A stretch of 32,218 nt of DNA from NCBI GenBank assembly GCA_001774395.1, contig MEZX01000002.1, forward strand, positions 29,628 through 61,845, written 5' to 3'. A program made the translations under genes and the position numbers. Shown piece by piece: positions 7,911 to 14,710 of the stretch; position 1 is the first letter of the stretch; each line of letters begins with the position of its first letter. This stretch comes from Candidatus Berkelbacteria bacterium RIFCSPLOWO2_01_FULL_50_28. GTDB lineage: Bacteria > Patescibacteria > UBA1384 > 2-12-FULL-50-11. The notes under the pieces were generated by a model. The model worked only from the letters and a program-made list of their open reading frames with translations. It had not been told where the DNA came from and did not search any database.

Positions 7911-7929
7911 CAAACTCCTTTGGAGTTTG
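7911..7929 (-). promoter_or_regulatory. Hairpin containing the rpoD Shine-Dalgarno
   Basis: In the mRNA the sequence is CAAACTCC-AAA-GGAGTTTG, a perfect 8-bp stem with a 3-nt loop, ending 3 nt before the rpoD ATG. The SD AAAGGAG is made of the loop plus the first half of the 3' arm, so the folded form would hide the ribosome-binding site. It could be a thermosensor-like or autoregulatory switch; regulation is inferred. Confidence 0.6.
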
Positions 7930-8019
7930 TAATTTTCAATTTTAAATTATCAATTTTCAATAAATTTTTAATTACTAAATTTGAAATTGACTCGAAACTC
8001 GAAATTAGAAATTCAAAAT
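7930..8019. repeat. AT-rich low-complexity spacer between dnaG and rpoD
   Basis: Ninety bases built from short variants of AATTTTCAATTTTAAATT and GAAATT-ACTCGAAA words in near-tandem order, with very low GC compared with both flanking genes. Such degenerate AATTTC/GAAATT tracts are frequent filler in Patescibacteria intergenic regions (recollection). It may also serve as an A/T-rich promoter region for rpoD, but no clear -35/-10 pair stands out. Confidence 0.55.
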
Positions 8020-9786
8020 TCATCCTTGTTTCTCCTTTGCCAGTTTGCTTAGTTCGATCATCAACTTTTTTACCTGTTTGATATCGCCCGCCTCTTGCGA
8101 TGTTTTTATGCTACGAGCAAGAAGTTCTTTGCGATTTTCGTACTGCTTGGAAGAAAGACGGGCAATCTTTTCACCGATTAAATCCTCGGCGGTAACGTCA
8201 TCGAGCTCGCCCCATTGGGAGGTGAGCCACATCTGCCACGAGTCAATCTTCCCAGATATATCTGGGCCTGCATGATTTTTTACCTGGCTGGTGAGTTGGA
8301 CCGAGGAATTTTTCACCAAAGTTTTATCATTATACTCTCCTGTAATCGCTTCGGCAACCCTGTGGGCTGTCTCTGACTGCCAGACGATCTCGCGAAAGGC
8401 GGCAAAGTGCTTCAATAAGAGAGCTGGTTTGGCCATCAGGATGATCAGAAGCTGTTCCTCGCTCGTGAGCGGTTCCTCTTGATTAGCAGGATTGGGGACG
8501 GTGGTGGAGATCGGTTTAGCTTTGCCGATTGCAATTTGAATTGATTCCATCTTGAGGTCCAGTACGGTCGATAGCTTTTGGGTGTAGTGGTCGAGCCGAG
8601 TCGCCTCACTCACCAGAGCCAGAATTGGCAGGAGCGCTTTCAGCACTTTCTTCTTGTTTTCAATGAAACTAAGATTGCCCGATGCGGCAATCTCTTGGTC
8701 CAAGTGCCACTCGATGCTCTCCTTCGCACTCGTCGCCGCCTGACGCCAGGCGTCCGGGGTTTTCTCAAACATCTCGCCAGCGTCTTTGAACTCGCCAAAA
8801 TCAATAACTTTGCCGTTCAGGTCGCGGCGTAAGAGCATTTCAAGAACTTTTTTGGTGGTCGTGCGGCCGGCCTCGTCGTTATCAAAAGCCAGCAGGAAAT
8901 TGGGGGTGTATTTCGAAAGGATGTCGATCTGGGTGTCGGTAATCGCCGTGCCGGAGGAGGCGACTGCTTGGGTAATTCCGGCCTGGTGAAGCGCTAGAAC
9001 GTCCATCTGCCCTTCGACCAAAACGACGAAGTTGCGCTGTTTAATCGTGGCTTTGGCCGCGTGCAGGCCGTAAAGGACACGACTTTTGTTGAACAGCAAC
9101 GTTTCGGGAGAGTTTAGGTATTTTGGCTGAGATTCACCCACTTGTCCTGAGCGATTAGTCGAAGGGATCGCCCGGCCGGTAAAGCCGACGACATTGCCAA
9201 GCACATCGAAAATTGGAAACATTATCCGCTCAAAAAACTTCTCTGGGGAGCCGATCTTAGCCAAGTCAGCGATCGCTTGGCCGCGTTTTGCCACCAGATC
9301 TCTCAGCGGCAAGTTGCGCGGGGCAAAGCCAAGCCGCCAAGCTTTAATTGTTTCCGCGCTGACATTGCGTTTCGTCAGGTATGAGAGTGCCGATTTTCCC
9401 GCGGCGTTATCCACAAGTACTTTGTGAAACACCCGTGAGACAAAATCGTTCAGGCCGTAGAGCGTCTCTTTGTTGTCGCGAGTTTGGTATTCGGCGCGAG
9501 TACGGGGTTGCAAGGTCACGCCTGCTTTTTGGGCCAACAGCCGGAGCGCGTCGCCGAACTCCAAATGCTCGGTTTCCATAACGAACCGGTAGTGGTCGCC
9601 GCCTTTGCCGCACCCAAAACACTTCCAGATCTGTTTTTCCGGGCTGACCATCAACGAGGCCGTTTTCTCCTGGTGGAACGGGCAGGGAGCTTTGTAGTTA
9701 GCGCCGGCTTTTTTGAGCTGGACGTACGAGCCGATCAGTTCGACCAAGTCGAGACGTTGTTTAATGTCCTCAATTTCATTGGCCAT
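8020..9786 (-). CDS. dnaG: DNA primase DnaG
   Basis: Bacterial replicative primase, 588 residues, synthesising RNA primers at the fork with DnaB. The N-terminal CHC2 zinc finger has ligands Cys35, His38, Cys56 and Cys59 (CPFH ... KCFGCGKGGDHYRF). The catalytic core follows, with FAPRNL and FPIFDVLGNVVGFTGRAI. The TOPRIM domain carries Glu258 in VEGQMDVLALHQAGI and Asp302/Asp304 in FDNDEAG. The C-terminal helicase-binding part (about 430-588) is divergent, as usual. The ATG at 9786 has no SD; a TTAAAT/TAAATT box sits 8-9 nt upstream, compatible with a leaderless or near-leaderless mRNA. Divergent from the tRNA-Ser gene and upstream of rpoD. Confidence 0.97.
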   Translation of the reverse strand: MANEIEDIKQRLDLVELIGSYVQLKKAGANYKAPCPFHQEKTASLMVSPEKQIWKCFGCGKGGDHYRFVMETEHLEFGDALRLLAQKAGVTLQPRTRAEYQTRDNKETLYGLNDFVSRVFHKVLVDNAAGKSALSYLTKRNVSAETIKAWRLGFAPRNLPLRDLVAKRGQAIADLAKIGSPEKFFERIMFPIFDVLGNVVGFTGRAIPSTNRSGQVGESQPKYLNSPETLLFNKSRVLYGLHAAKATIKQRNFVVLVEGQMDVLALHQAGITQAVASSGTAITDTQIDILSKYTPNFLLAFDNDEAGRTTTKKVLEMLLRRDLNGKVIDFGEFKDAGEMFEKTPDAWRQAATSAKESIEWHLDQEIAASGNLSFIENKKKVLKALLPILALVSEATRLDHYTQKLSTVLDLKMESIQIAIGKAKPISTTVPNPANQEEPLTSEEQLLIILMAKPALLLKHFAAFREIVWQSETAHRVAEAITGEYNDKTLVKNSSVQLTSQVKNHAGPDISGKIDSWQMWLTSQWGELDDVTAEDLIGEKIARLSSKQYENRKELLARSIKTSQEAGDIKQVKKLMIELSKLAKEKQG

Positions 9787-9829
9787 CTAGGCTGAATTTA
9801 ACCTTATTTTCAGGTAAAATGAAAGAACT

Positions 9830-9919
9830 GGAGAGGTCGCATAGTGGCCTAGTGCGCGGGCTTGGAAAGCTCGTGTCGCCGAAAGGTGACCGTGGGTTCG
9901 ACTCCCACCCTCTCCGCCA
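9830..9919 (+). tRNA. tRNA-Ser(GGA)
   Basis: Class II tRNA with a long variable arm. The acceptor stem GGAGAGG (9830-9836) pairs with CCTCTCC (9909-9915). The anticodon stem CGGGC/GCTCG (9857-9861, 9869-9873) encloses TTGGAAA with anticodon GGA at 9864-9866, reading UCC/UCU. The variable arm GTCGCC-GAAA-GGTGAC is typical of tRNA-Ser. The T arm is GTGGG-TTCGACT-CCCAC (9892-9908). The discriminator is G, and CCA is encoded (9917-9919). A TAAAAT box at 9815-9820 is a possible -10. Confidence 0.96.
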
Positions 9920-10021
9920 GTTAGGAAATTGCAATTGCGAAAAAGTAACTATTGCCTATAAGGACAGCAATTTTCCGTAGTATTTTTTAATACTGAAGAG
10001 GGAAAATGTTGCCGTTCTTTG

Positions 10022-10051
10022 TTGACACTCAACCAAGAGTAATGCTAGAAT
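10022..10051 (+). promoter_or_regulatory. Sigma-70 promoter with extended -10 for the gene at 10092
   Basis: TTGACA at 10022-10027, spacer 18, TAGAAT at 10046-10051 preceded by TGC (10043-10045). The layout matches the promoter at 1420-1448 (TTGACA ... ATGCTAnAAT). The leader of about 35 nt ends with AGGAGG (10081-10086), 5 nt before the ATG. Confidence 0.75.
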
Positions 10052-10091
10052 GCGAGCCAGCACATTCCCAAACCAAAAACAGGAGGCAGAG

Positions 10092-10781
10092 ATGCCAAGT
10101 AACACGACAGCTGTGGCGATAAGGTTCGTCGATCTCGCCCTACGGTACAAACAGTGGGATGAGATCCAGACGCTTTCAGAAGACGAGGTCCAAATCCTCT
10201 TCGACACCGTTTCCGCCGCCGGCTTCGATCCGGCAAGAGTCGTCCCGGGGAAACTTCGTGGCCATTATCGCGACCAAGACGGCAGCAGCACGGGAGAAAC
10301 GTACCCGATCAACGGCCTCTGTCCGTTCAAGGTGGTGAGCGGCGACGAGGATGGTGACCACTACTTCGCGACCGGCTGGCTCGACTGCGCGCTTCGGCGT
10401 GTGGTCAACGGCTCAACGCGGCAGAACGAAGGTCGCGAGAAGCTCACCGAAGTGATGGCCGAAGAGATCGAGCGGAGCGTTCCGCTCGAGCCGATCCCTC
10501 TCACACCCGAAGGCGACCTTCTAAGGGAGTACCCGCCGGGCACATGTGGTTACGGGCTCATATACTTCGTCAAGCACACTCGAGACGAGAGCAGCCTAGG
10601 TTCGTGCGTCGGAGTTCACGAGTACTGCGACAACTGGATGGACCGACGGCGAGCAACCAAGACGCATGACGCGCTCGTGTGCCGAGGATGCCACTTGCGG
10701 GTGCTTTTCCCGAAGGAGGTCAAGACCTACGGCGATCTGCGGCAAGTACTCGCGTCTCAGCAAGTTCAATCTCCGGCATAG
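10092..10781 (+). CDS. Orphan 229-residue protein with a possible four-Cys zinc site
   Basis: I do not recognise this protein. It is soluble, with no signal peptide or membrane segment. The N-terminal half is helical and mixed-charge (FVDLALRYKQWDEIQTLSED). Near the C-terminus four cysteines are spaced as C172-x6-C179-x17-C197-x2-C200 (SCVGVHEYC ... LVCRGCHLRVLFP), suggesting a structural zinc site of treble-clef or ribbon type. Other Cys lie in GLCPF, LDCAL and GTCGYG. The ATG at 10092 is chosen because AGGAGG lies 5 nt upstream; the in-frame ATG at 10050 overlaps the -10 box. GC content is higher than in most neighbours and the gene has its own promoter and terminator, like the gene at 1544. 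This may indicate foreign origin or a conserved single-gene unit. Confidence 0.8.
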   Translation: MPSNTTAVAIRFVDLALRYKQWDEIQTLSEDEVQILFDTVSAAGFDPARVVPGKLRGHYRDQDGSSTGETYPINGLCPFKVVSGDEDGDHYFATGWLDCALRRVVNGSTRQNEGREKLTEVMAEEIERSVPLEPIPLTPEGDLLREYPPGTCGYGLIYFVKHTRDESSLGSCVGVHEYCDNWMDRRRATKTHDALVCRGCHLRVLFPKEVKTYGDLRQVLASQQVQSPA

Positions 10782-10807
10782 CCAACGCTCATGTTGGGCA
10801 ACATCGG

Positions 10808-10842
10808 GGCGGGTAAGAGCAGTCTTCCCGCCTCCTTTTTTT
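10808..10842 (+). terminator. Rho-independent terminator
   Basis: The stem GGCGGG-(T)-AAGA pairs with TCTT-CCCGCC around loop GCAG (10808-10832), followed by TCCTTTTTTT. It lies 27 nt after the stop codon of the gene at 10092. Confidence 0.88.
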
Positions 10843-10910
10843 AGCTCGATACCACGGAGTGGGTCGTCTGGCATTATCGGCATTGTATTAATGCATATGG
10901 AATCAGTAAG

Positions 10911-10935
10911 CTGACTGTGATATTTTGGCAGTCAG
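10911..10935 (+). promoter_or_regulatory. Inverted repeat in the putative promoter of the Cys-rich gene
   Basis: CTGACTG (10911-10917) and CAGTCAG (10929-10935) form a 7-bp inverted repeat. It lies upstream of a TATAGT -10-like box (10937-10942) and 31 bp before the ATG at 10967. It could be an operator, for example for a metal-responsive repressor, or a hairpin. The promoter assignment is weak because no good -35 box is visible. Confidence 0.35.
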
Positions 10936-10966
10936 TTATAGTTAATTAGTAGAAGGGGGCGATAAA

Positions 10967-11128
10967 ATGGAAAAATGCGTAAAGTGCGACAAGGATACGA
11001 TGGGCTATAAGTGCGCGATGTGCGGAGCGGAAGCGGACGAGCATGACGCCAACCACGAGTGCGGCGGCGAACACTGTATGCCAAAGTGCGTTGGTTGCAA
11101 CGAAGCTCAAGCCAAGTGCTCTTGTTAG
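10967..11128 (+). CDS. Small Cys-rich (53 aa) putative metal-binding protein
   Basis: 53 residues with ten cysteines (4, 7, 16, 19, 32, 37, 41, 44, 51, 53), three His (26, 30, 36) and several Asp/Glu. The order is CVKC, CAMC, CGGEHC, CVGC and a final CSC. The CxxC pairs are typical of metallothionein-like or zinc-ribbon proteins. Similar small Cys-rich proteins with a C-x2-C ... DxNHxCGGxxCMPKC core are, as far as I recall, scattered among uncultured bacteria and archaea. An SD-like AAGGGGG precedes the ATG by about 7 nt. There is no signal peptide, so it is cytoplasmic. It is too short for many gene-length cut-offs and easily missed. Metal sequestration or redox buffering is inferred. Confidence 0.8.
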   Translation: MEKCVKCDKDTMGYKCAMCGAEADEHDANHECGGEHCMPKCVGCNEAQAKCSC

Positions 11129-11215
11129 TCACAAGCTTCAGACGATATAAAAGCAGATAGCTCCTTTTGAAGTCTCGCTCTGGCGAGTATTCAATTGGAC
11201 GATAGGATGGAGATT

Positions 11216-11599
11216 ATGAGCAAAAACCGAGTAGTCCATTTTGAAATTGGGGCGGAAGATCCGGAAAAGTTAGCGGAATATTATAAGAAGGCGTTCGGCT
11301 GGGAGATAAATCAGTGGGCCGATAGCGGTTACTTTATGGTTGGTAAAGAAGAAGATCGAGCCGAGGGAGCGATATTCGGTGGCATTATGAAGCGCTATGA
11401 GAAAGAGAAGACCATCAATACGATTGAGGTCGAAGATCTAGACAAAGCGATCGCTGATGTTGAGTCTAACGGCGGTACAATCGTTAAGCCGAAAGCTTCG
11501 ATGCCGCTCGGCGAAGACGAGGTTATGTGGTGGTGCTACGCCGAGGATCCGCAGGGCAACATCTTTGGCCTGATGCAGATGGTCAAACACAGCAAGTAA
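11216..11599 (+). CDS. VOC-superfamily (glyoxalase/bleomycin-resistance-like) protein
   Basis: 127-residue protein with the two beta-alpha-beta-beta-beta modules of the vicinal-oxygen-chelate fold. Module one is RVVHFEIGAEDPEKLAEYYKKAFGWEI. Module two ends with the family pattern YAEDPQGNIFGLMQMV. Candidate metal ligands are the His of VVHFEI and acidic residues in the second module. Such proteins include dioxygenases, isomerases and resistance proteins, so the substrate cannot be read from sequence. I prefer the ATG at 11216 (AGGA 8 nt upstream) over an in-frame TTG at 11195 and ATG at 11207. The tag gene begins 3 nt after its stop, so the two form an operon. Confidence 0.85.
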   Translation: MSKNRVVHFEIGAEDPEKLAEYYKKAFGWEINQWADSGYFMVGKEEDRAEGAIFGGIMKRYEKEKTINTIEVEDLDKAIADVESNGGTIVKPKASMPLGEDEVMWWCYAEDPQGNIFGLMQMVKHSK

Positions 11600-11602
11600 C
11601 TC

Positions 11603-12181
11603 ATGGCAACTGGTCGCTGCTCTTGGCCGGGTACAAACCCGCTAATGGTCAAGTACCACGACGAGGAGTGGGGCGTGCCGTGCCACGACGACCGGAAATT
11701 GTTTGAATATATTGTGCTCGATACCTTCCAGGCCGGTTTGTCCTGGGCGATTGTTCTGAATAAACGCGAAAACTTCCGTAAGGCCTTCGATAATTTCGAC
11801 CCAAATAAAATTGCCAATTATGGGTTTAAACCCGTACAGGAATTAGAGAGCGATGCGGGAATAATTCGTAATAAACTGAAAATTCGGGCGACAGTGACGA
11901 ACGCCCAGGCGTTTTTGGCCGTTCAGAAAGAGTTCGGTAGTTTTGATAAGTACATTTGGGGCTTCGTTAATGGTAAACCAATTGTTAATCACCATCAAAA
12001 AGACTCCGACATCGGCGCTACTTCCCCCCAATCCGACGAGATGAGCATCGACCTAAAAAGACGCGGCTTCAAGTTCGTCGGCTCAACAATTTGCTACGCT
12101 TTTATGCAGGGTGCTGGGCTGGTCAACGACCATATCATCAACTGCTTCAGGCATGAAGCCGTAATACAGGGCAAAAAATGA
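11603..12181 (+). CDS. tag: DNA-3-methyladenine glycosylase I
   Basis: 192-residue base-excision repair enzyme that removes 3-methyladenine from DNA. The zinc-snap ligands are all present and spaced as in E. coli Tag: Cys6, His19 (YHDEEWGVP), His177 and Cys181 (NDHIINCF). The substrate pocket block QAGLSWAIVLNKRENFRKAF and the block RGFKFVGSTICYAFMQ are typical. The position matching the base-contacting Glu38 of E. coli Tag is Asp40 here (LDTFQAGLSW), a conservative change. It starts 3 nt after the VOC gene stop, implying translational coupling. Length is normal for the family. Confidence 0.95.
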   Translation: MATGRCSWPGTNPLMVKYHDEEWGVPCHDDRKLFEYIVLDTFQAGLSWAIVLNKRENFRKAFDNFDPNKIANYGFKPVQELESDAGIIRNKLKIRATVTNAQAFLAVQKEFGSFDKYIWGFVNGKPIVNHHQKDSDIGATSPQSDEMSIDLKRRGFKFVGSTICYAFMQGAGLVNDHIINCFRHEAVIQGKK

Positions 12182-12248
12182 AAAAGAGTATAATAGGGGC
12201 ACTAATAGGTAGGCGTTCTTAAAGTTATAATGTAAAAAAGGAGGGTGG

Positions 12249-14561
12249 ATGGACTTTGGGCTCAAAAAAAAGTCTGTGGGCTGGTTGTTTCCAGGCGGTG
12301 TCTTAATTGTAACCATATTGCTTGTGATGAGTTCAAGCGGGGTTTCTTTTGCAGGCAGTCCGAAGCCAACACGCCCGTCTCTAGATACTCCGAACCTGCC
12401 GTCTAGTATCCAAGAGGCAATCAAGTTACGCCAGTCCAAGGACGCTCCAAAAAAGGGTTACGTCGACGGCGAAATCATCGTCAAATGGGAAGATAAGGAG
12501 ATCGACGTCAGCTCGCCAATAGGGCGAGTTAAGTCGAACTTTGTCGCGATTTCCGAACACACGTCCGAGCTCAGGGTTATAAAGGGGGCAAACTCAACGT
12601 TAGTAAAAATCGAGGATGGCCGATCGATTAAAGACAAAATCACCGCTCTGGAGGCCAACCCGAACGTCTCATACGCGCAACCGAACTACCGTTATTGGCC
12701 GATGGCGGCCGTTAATGACACTTACTTTGCCCGTCAATGGGGTCTGAACAATACAGGACAGACGGTCAATGGCTTCGTTGGCACCTCAGACGCCGATATT
12801 GATATGCCCGAGGCCTGGGCCCTGGAAACCTCTGCCTGGACAAACACCGATGTAGCCGTTATCGACACCGGAATTCTCTACAACCACCCTGACTTAATAA
12901 ACAATATCGACCAGATCAAAAGCTACGATTTTGAAGACGAAGACAACACCCCCGACGATCCGCTGGATATCAACGGCGGCGGCCATGGGACGCACGTTGC
13001 GGGGATAGTCGCCGCTCAGTCTAACAACACAACCGGGGTAAGCGGCATGAGTAAGTACAATAATCTTAAGCTGATGGTCTTAAAGACCGACTACACAACC
13101 GCCCAATTGGTGATGGCAATAAATTACGCTGGCAATAACGGGGTAAAAGTAATTAACGCCAGTTGGGGCTGTGTTGACCCAGATCTGGGCGGCAGCCAAA
13201 TGCCCTGCGGTGCGATTCCGGGCTACGACTACAACGACGGGGCCTTGAGTGCTTCCATCACCGCCTTCCCAGGAATCTTTGTTGCGGCAGCCGGCAACGG
13301 CAACGGTGATGGTGACGCAGAAGGTGATGATCACGACGATCCAGCAGAGTACAACGCTTATCCATGTGACTTGGCGGCGACCAACATCATCTGCGTCGCG
13401 GCGACAGACGAGGATGACGCCAAATCCAGCTACTCAGACTTCAGCGTCACAACGGTTGACGTCGGAGCTCCCGGGGGAAATGCCAACAGCAATCTTTACA
13501 GCACTTATCCCAGAGCTGGCACCGCATTCATCGAACCTTTCGAGCTAGAGGGTGGCAACCCCTTGGTGCCGCCTTCAGTGGGAGATCAGCTGACAGAAGA
13601 AGGAGCTGACAACTGGTGGGGAACTCTATTTGATGGGGACGTAAACTGGCTATGGAGTGATTACTTTCACGCAAACTATCTACCGAACATGAACAACTCG
13701 GTGGTCTCCGATGCGATCAACACGTCAAGCAGTTATATCTACGCCGTTCGCTTAATGGCGTATATCACCTGTGACACAGAGAATACCGACCCTTACGGTG
13801 CCACCAGCGACTACGTCGCGTTGGAAGCATACGACGGGGCGAACTGGACGGATGTGAATCGCTATAACTCGAACTCTCTGGTTGGCGCCTTCCCGTCAGT
13901 TAATTTGATATCGGAAGATCTGACGCCGTTTAGAAACGCCAACCTTAAGTTTCGCTTGCGATGGGTGAGCGATGCCGACGCCGACGACGGGTTTGGTTGC
14001 GCGTTGTGGCCACTTGCAGTTTACTCTCACAGCATGAGCAGCGCTTATAACTACCTAGCAGGCACTTCGATGGCGGCGCCGCATGTGGCTGGTCTGGCCG
14101 GAATGCTTTGGAGCTTCAAGCCAAGCCTAACGATCGCCCAGGTTAAAAGCGCCATCCTTACCAAGGGCGATAGCAAGGCTGGCCTCGCTGGCAAAACCAC
14201 AACCGGAAGGAGAATCAACGCCTACAAATCTTTGGCATCGTTGGATACCACCGCACCTGGCGGCACTTCAATAAAAATAAACAACGGCGCCTCTACTACC
14301 CGCTCCAGGCTGACTAAGCTGTACCTAGGGGCAACCGACACTGGGGGGTTTGGACTGTACCGGATGAGGTTCTCCAATAACGGGACGACCAAATGGAGCA
14401 GCTGGGTGACTTACGCCACTACCTATTCGAACTGGAATATCACCAGCTCCACCTACGGCGGCACTGCAAGCAGGGGAACAAAGAAAGTGTACGTCCAGTT
14501 CAAAGATAAAATTGGCAATACATCAACTAAAAAATACGACACTATCTACTACAACCCTTAA
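12249..14561 (+). CDS. Secreted subtilisin-like serine protease (S8) with inserted jelly-roll domain
   Basis: 770-residue exported protease. It has a signal peptide or anchor at about 12-36 (WLFPGGVLIVTILLVMSSSG) and an inhibitor-type propeptide (GEIIVKW ... IEANPNVSYAQPNY-like block, about 75-155). The catalytic domain has Asp206 (VIDTGI), His246 (GHGTHVAG), oxyanion Asn350 (AAAGNGNG) and Ser607 (GTSMAAPHVAG). About 195 residues separate GAPGG (406-410) from the Ser motif, where subtilases usually have about 15-20. The insert (about 420-595) looks like a MAM/jelly-roll carbohydrate- or protein-binding domain (YVALEAYDGANWTDV ... KFRLRWVSDADADDGFG). The C-terminal 100 residues form an Ig-like module (DTTAPGGTSIKINNG ... 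DKIGNTS). AGGAGG lies 4 nt before the ATG, and a TATAAT at 12226-12231 may be the -10 of a very short leader. Confidence 0.93.
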   Translation: MDFGLKKKSVGWLFPGGVLIVTILLVMSSSGVSFAGSPKPTRPSLDTPNLPSSIQEAIKLRQSKDAPKKGYVDGEIIVKWEDKEIDVSSPIGRVKSNFVAISEHTSELRVIKGANSTLVKIEDGRSIKDKITALEANPNVSYAQPNYRYWPMAAVNDTYFARQWGLNNTGQTVNGFVGTSDADIDMPEAWALETSAWTNTDVAVIDTGILYNHPDLINNIDQIKSYDFEDEDNTPDDPLDINGGGHGTHVAGIVAAQSNNTTGVSGMSKYNNLKLMVLKTDYTTAQLVMAINYAGNNGVKVINASWGCVDPDLGGSQMPCGAIPGYDYNDGALSASITAFPGIFVAAAGNGNGDGDAEGDDHDDPAEYNAYPCDLAATNIICVAATDEDDAKSSYSDFSVTTVDVGAPGGNANSNLYSTYPRAGTAFIEPFELEGGNPLVPPSVGDQLTEEGADNWWGTLFDGDVNWLWSDYFHANYLPNMNNSVVSDAINTSSSYIYAVRLMAYITCDTENTDPYGATSDYVALEAYDGANWTDVNRYNSNSLVGAFPSVNLISEDLTPFRNANLKFRLRWVSDADADDGFGCALWPLAVYSHSMSSAYNYLAGTSMAAPHVAGLAGMLWSFKPSLTIAQVKSAILTKGDSKAGLAGKTTTGRRINAYKSLASLDTTAPGGTSIKINNGASTTRSRLTKLYLGATDTGGFGLYRMRFSNNGTTKWSSWVTYATTYSNWNITSSTYGGTASRGTKKVYVQFKDKIGNTSTKKYDTIYYNP

Positions 14562-14574
14562 GCCAGTCCGCTAG

Positions 14575-14710
14575 AATAAAAAAGGCCCCAACGACGGCAA
14601 CTGGGCAGCTTATCAAAAGCTACGGGGCGAAAAAGGATGGCCCAAAAGATTCTGACGGCAAAAGATACTGTGTTAACTCGGCCTCGCTTGACTTCAAGCC
14701 CAGACGCTAG
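14575..14710 (+). pseudogene. Possible decayed C-terminal gene fragment
   Basis: The spacer between two convergent genes reads as protein-like sequence in two frames that would join if one A in the run near 14643-14647 were removed: GPNDGNWAAYQKLRGEKGWP, then KDSDGKRYCVNSASLDFKPR, ending in TAG at 14708. There is no start codon and no recognised family. Hairpins AGCTT-ATCAA-AAGCT and GCTTGA-CT-TCAAGC are also present, so part of it may act as a terminator instead. Low confidence. Confidence 0.22.

Noticed and set aside
7905..7913. TTG start two codons upstream of rpoD
   Set aside because: It lies within the SD spacer; the ATG at 7907 has the proper 7-nt spacing.
10050..10091. Upstream ATG at 10050 for the orphan gene
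   Set aside because: It overlaps the -10 box, while AGGAGG precedes the ATG at 10092 by 5 nt.
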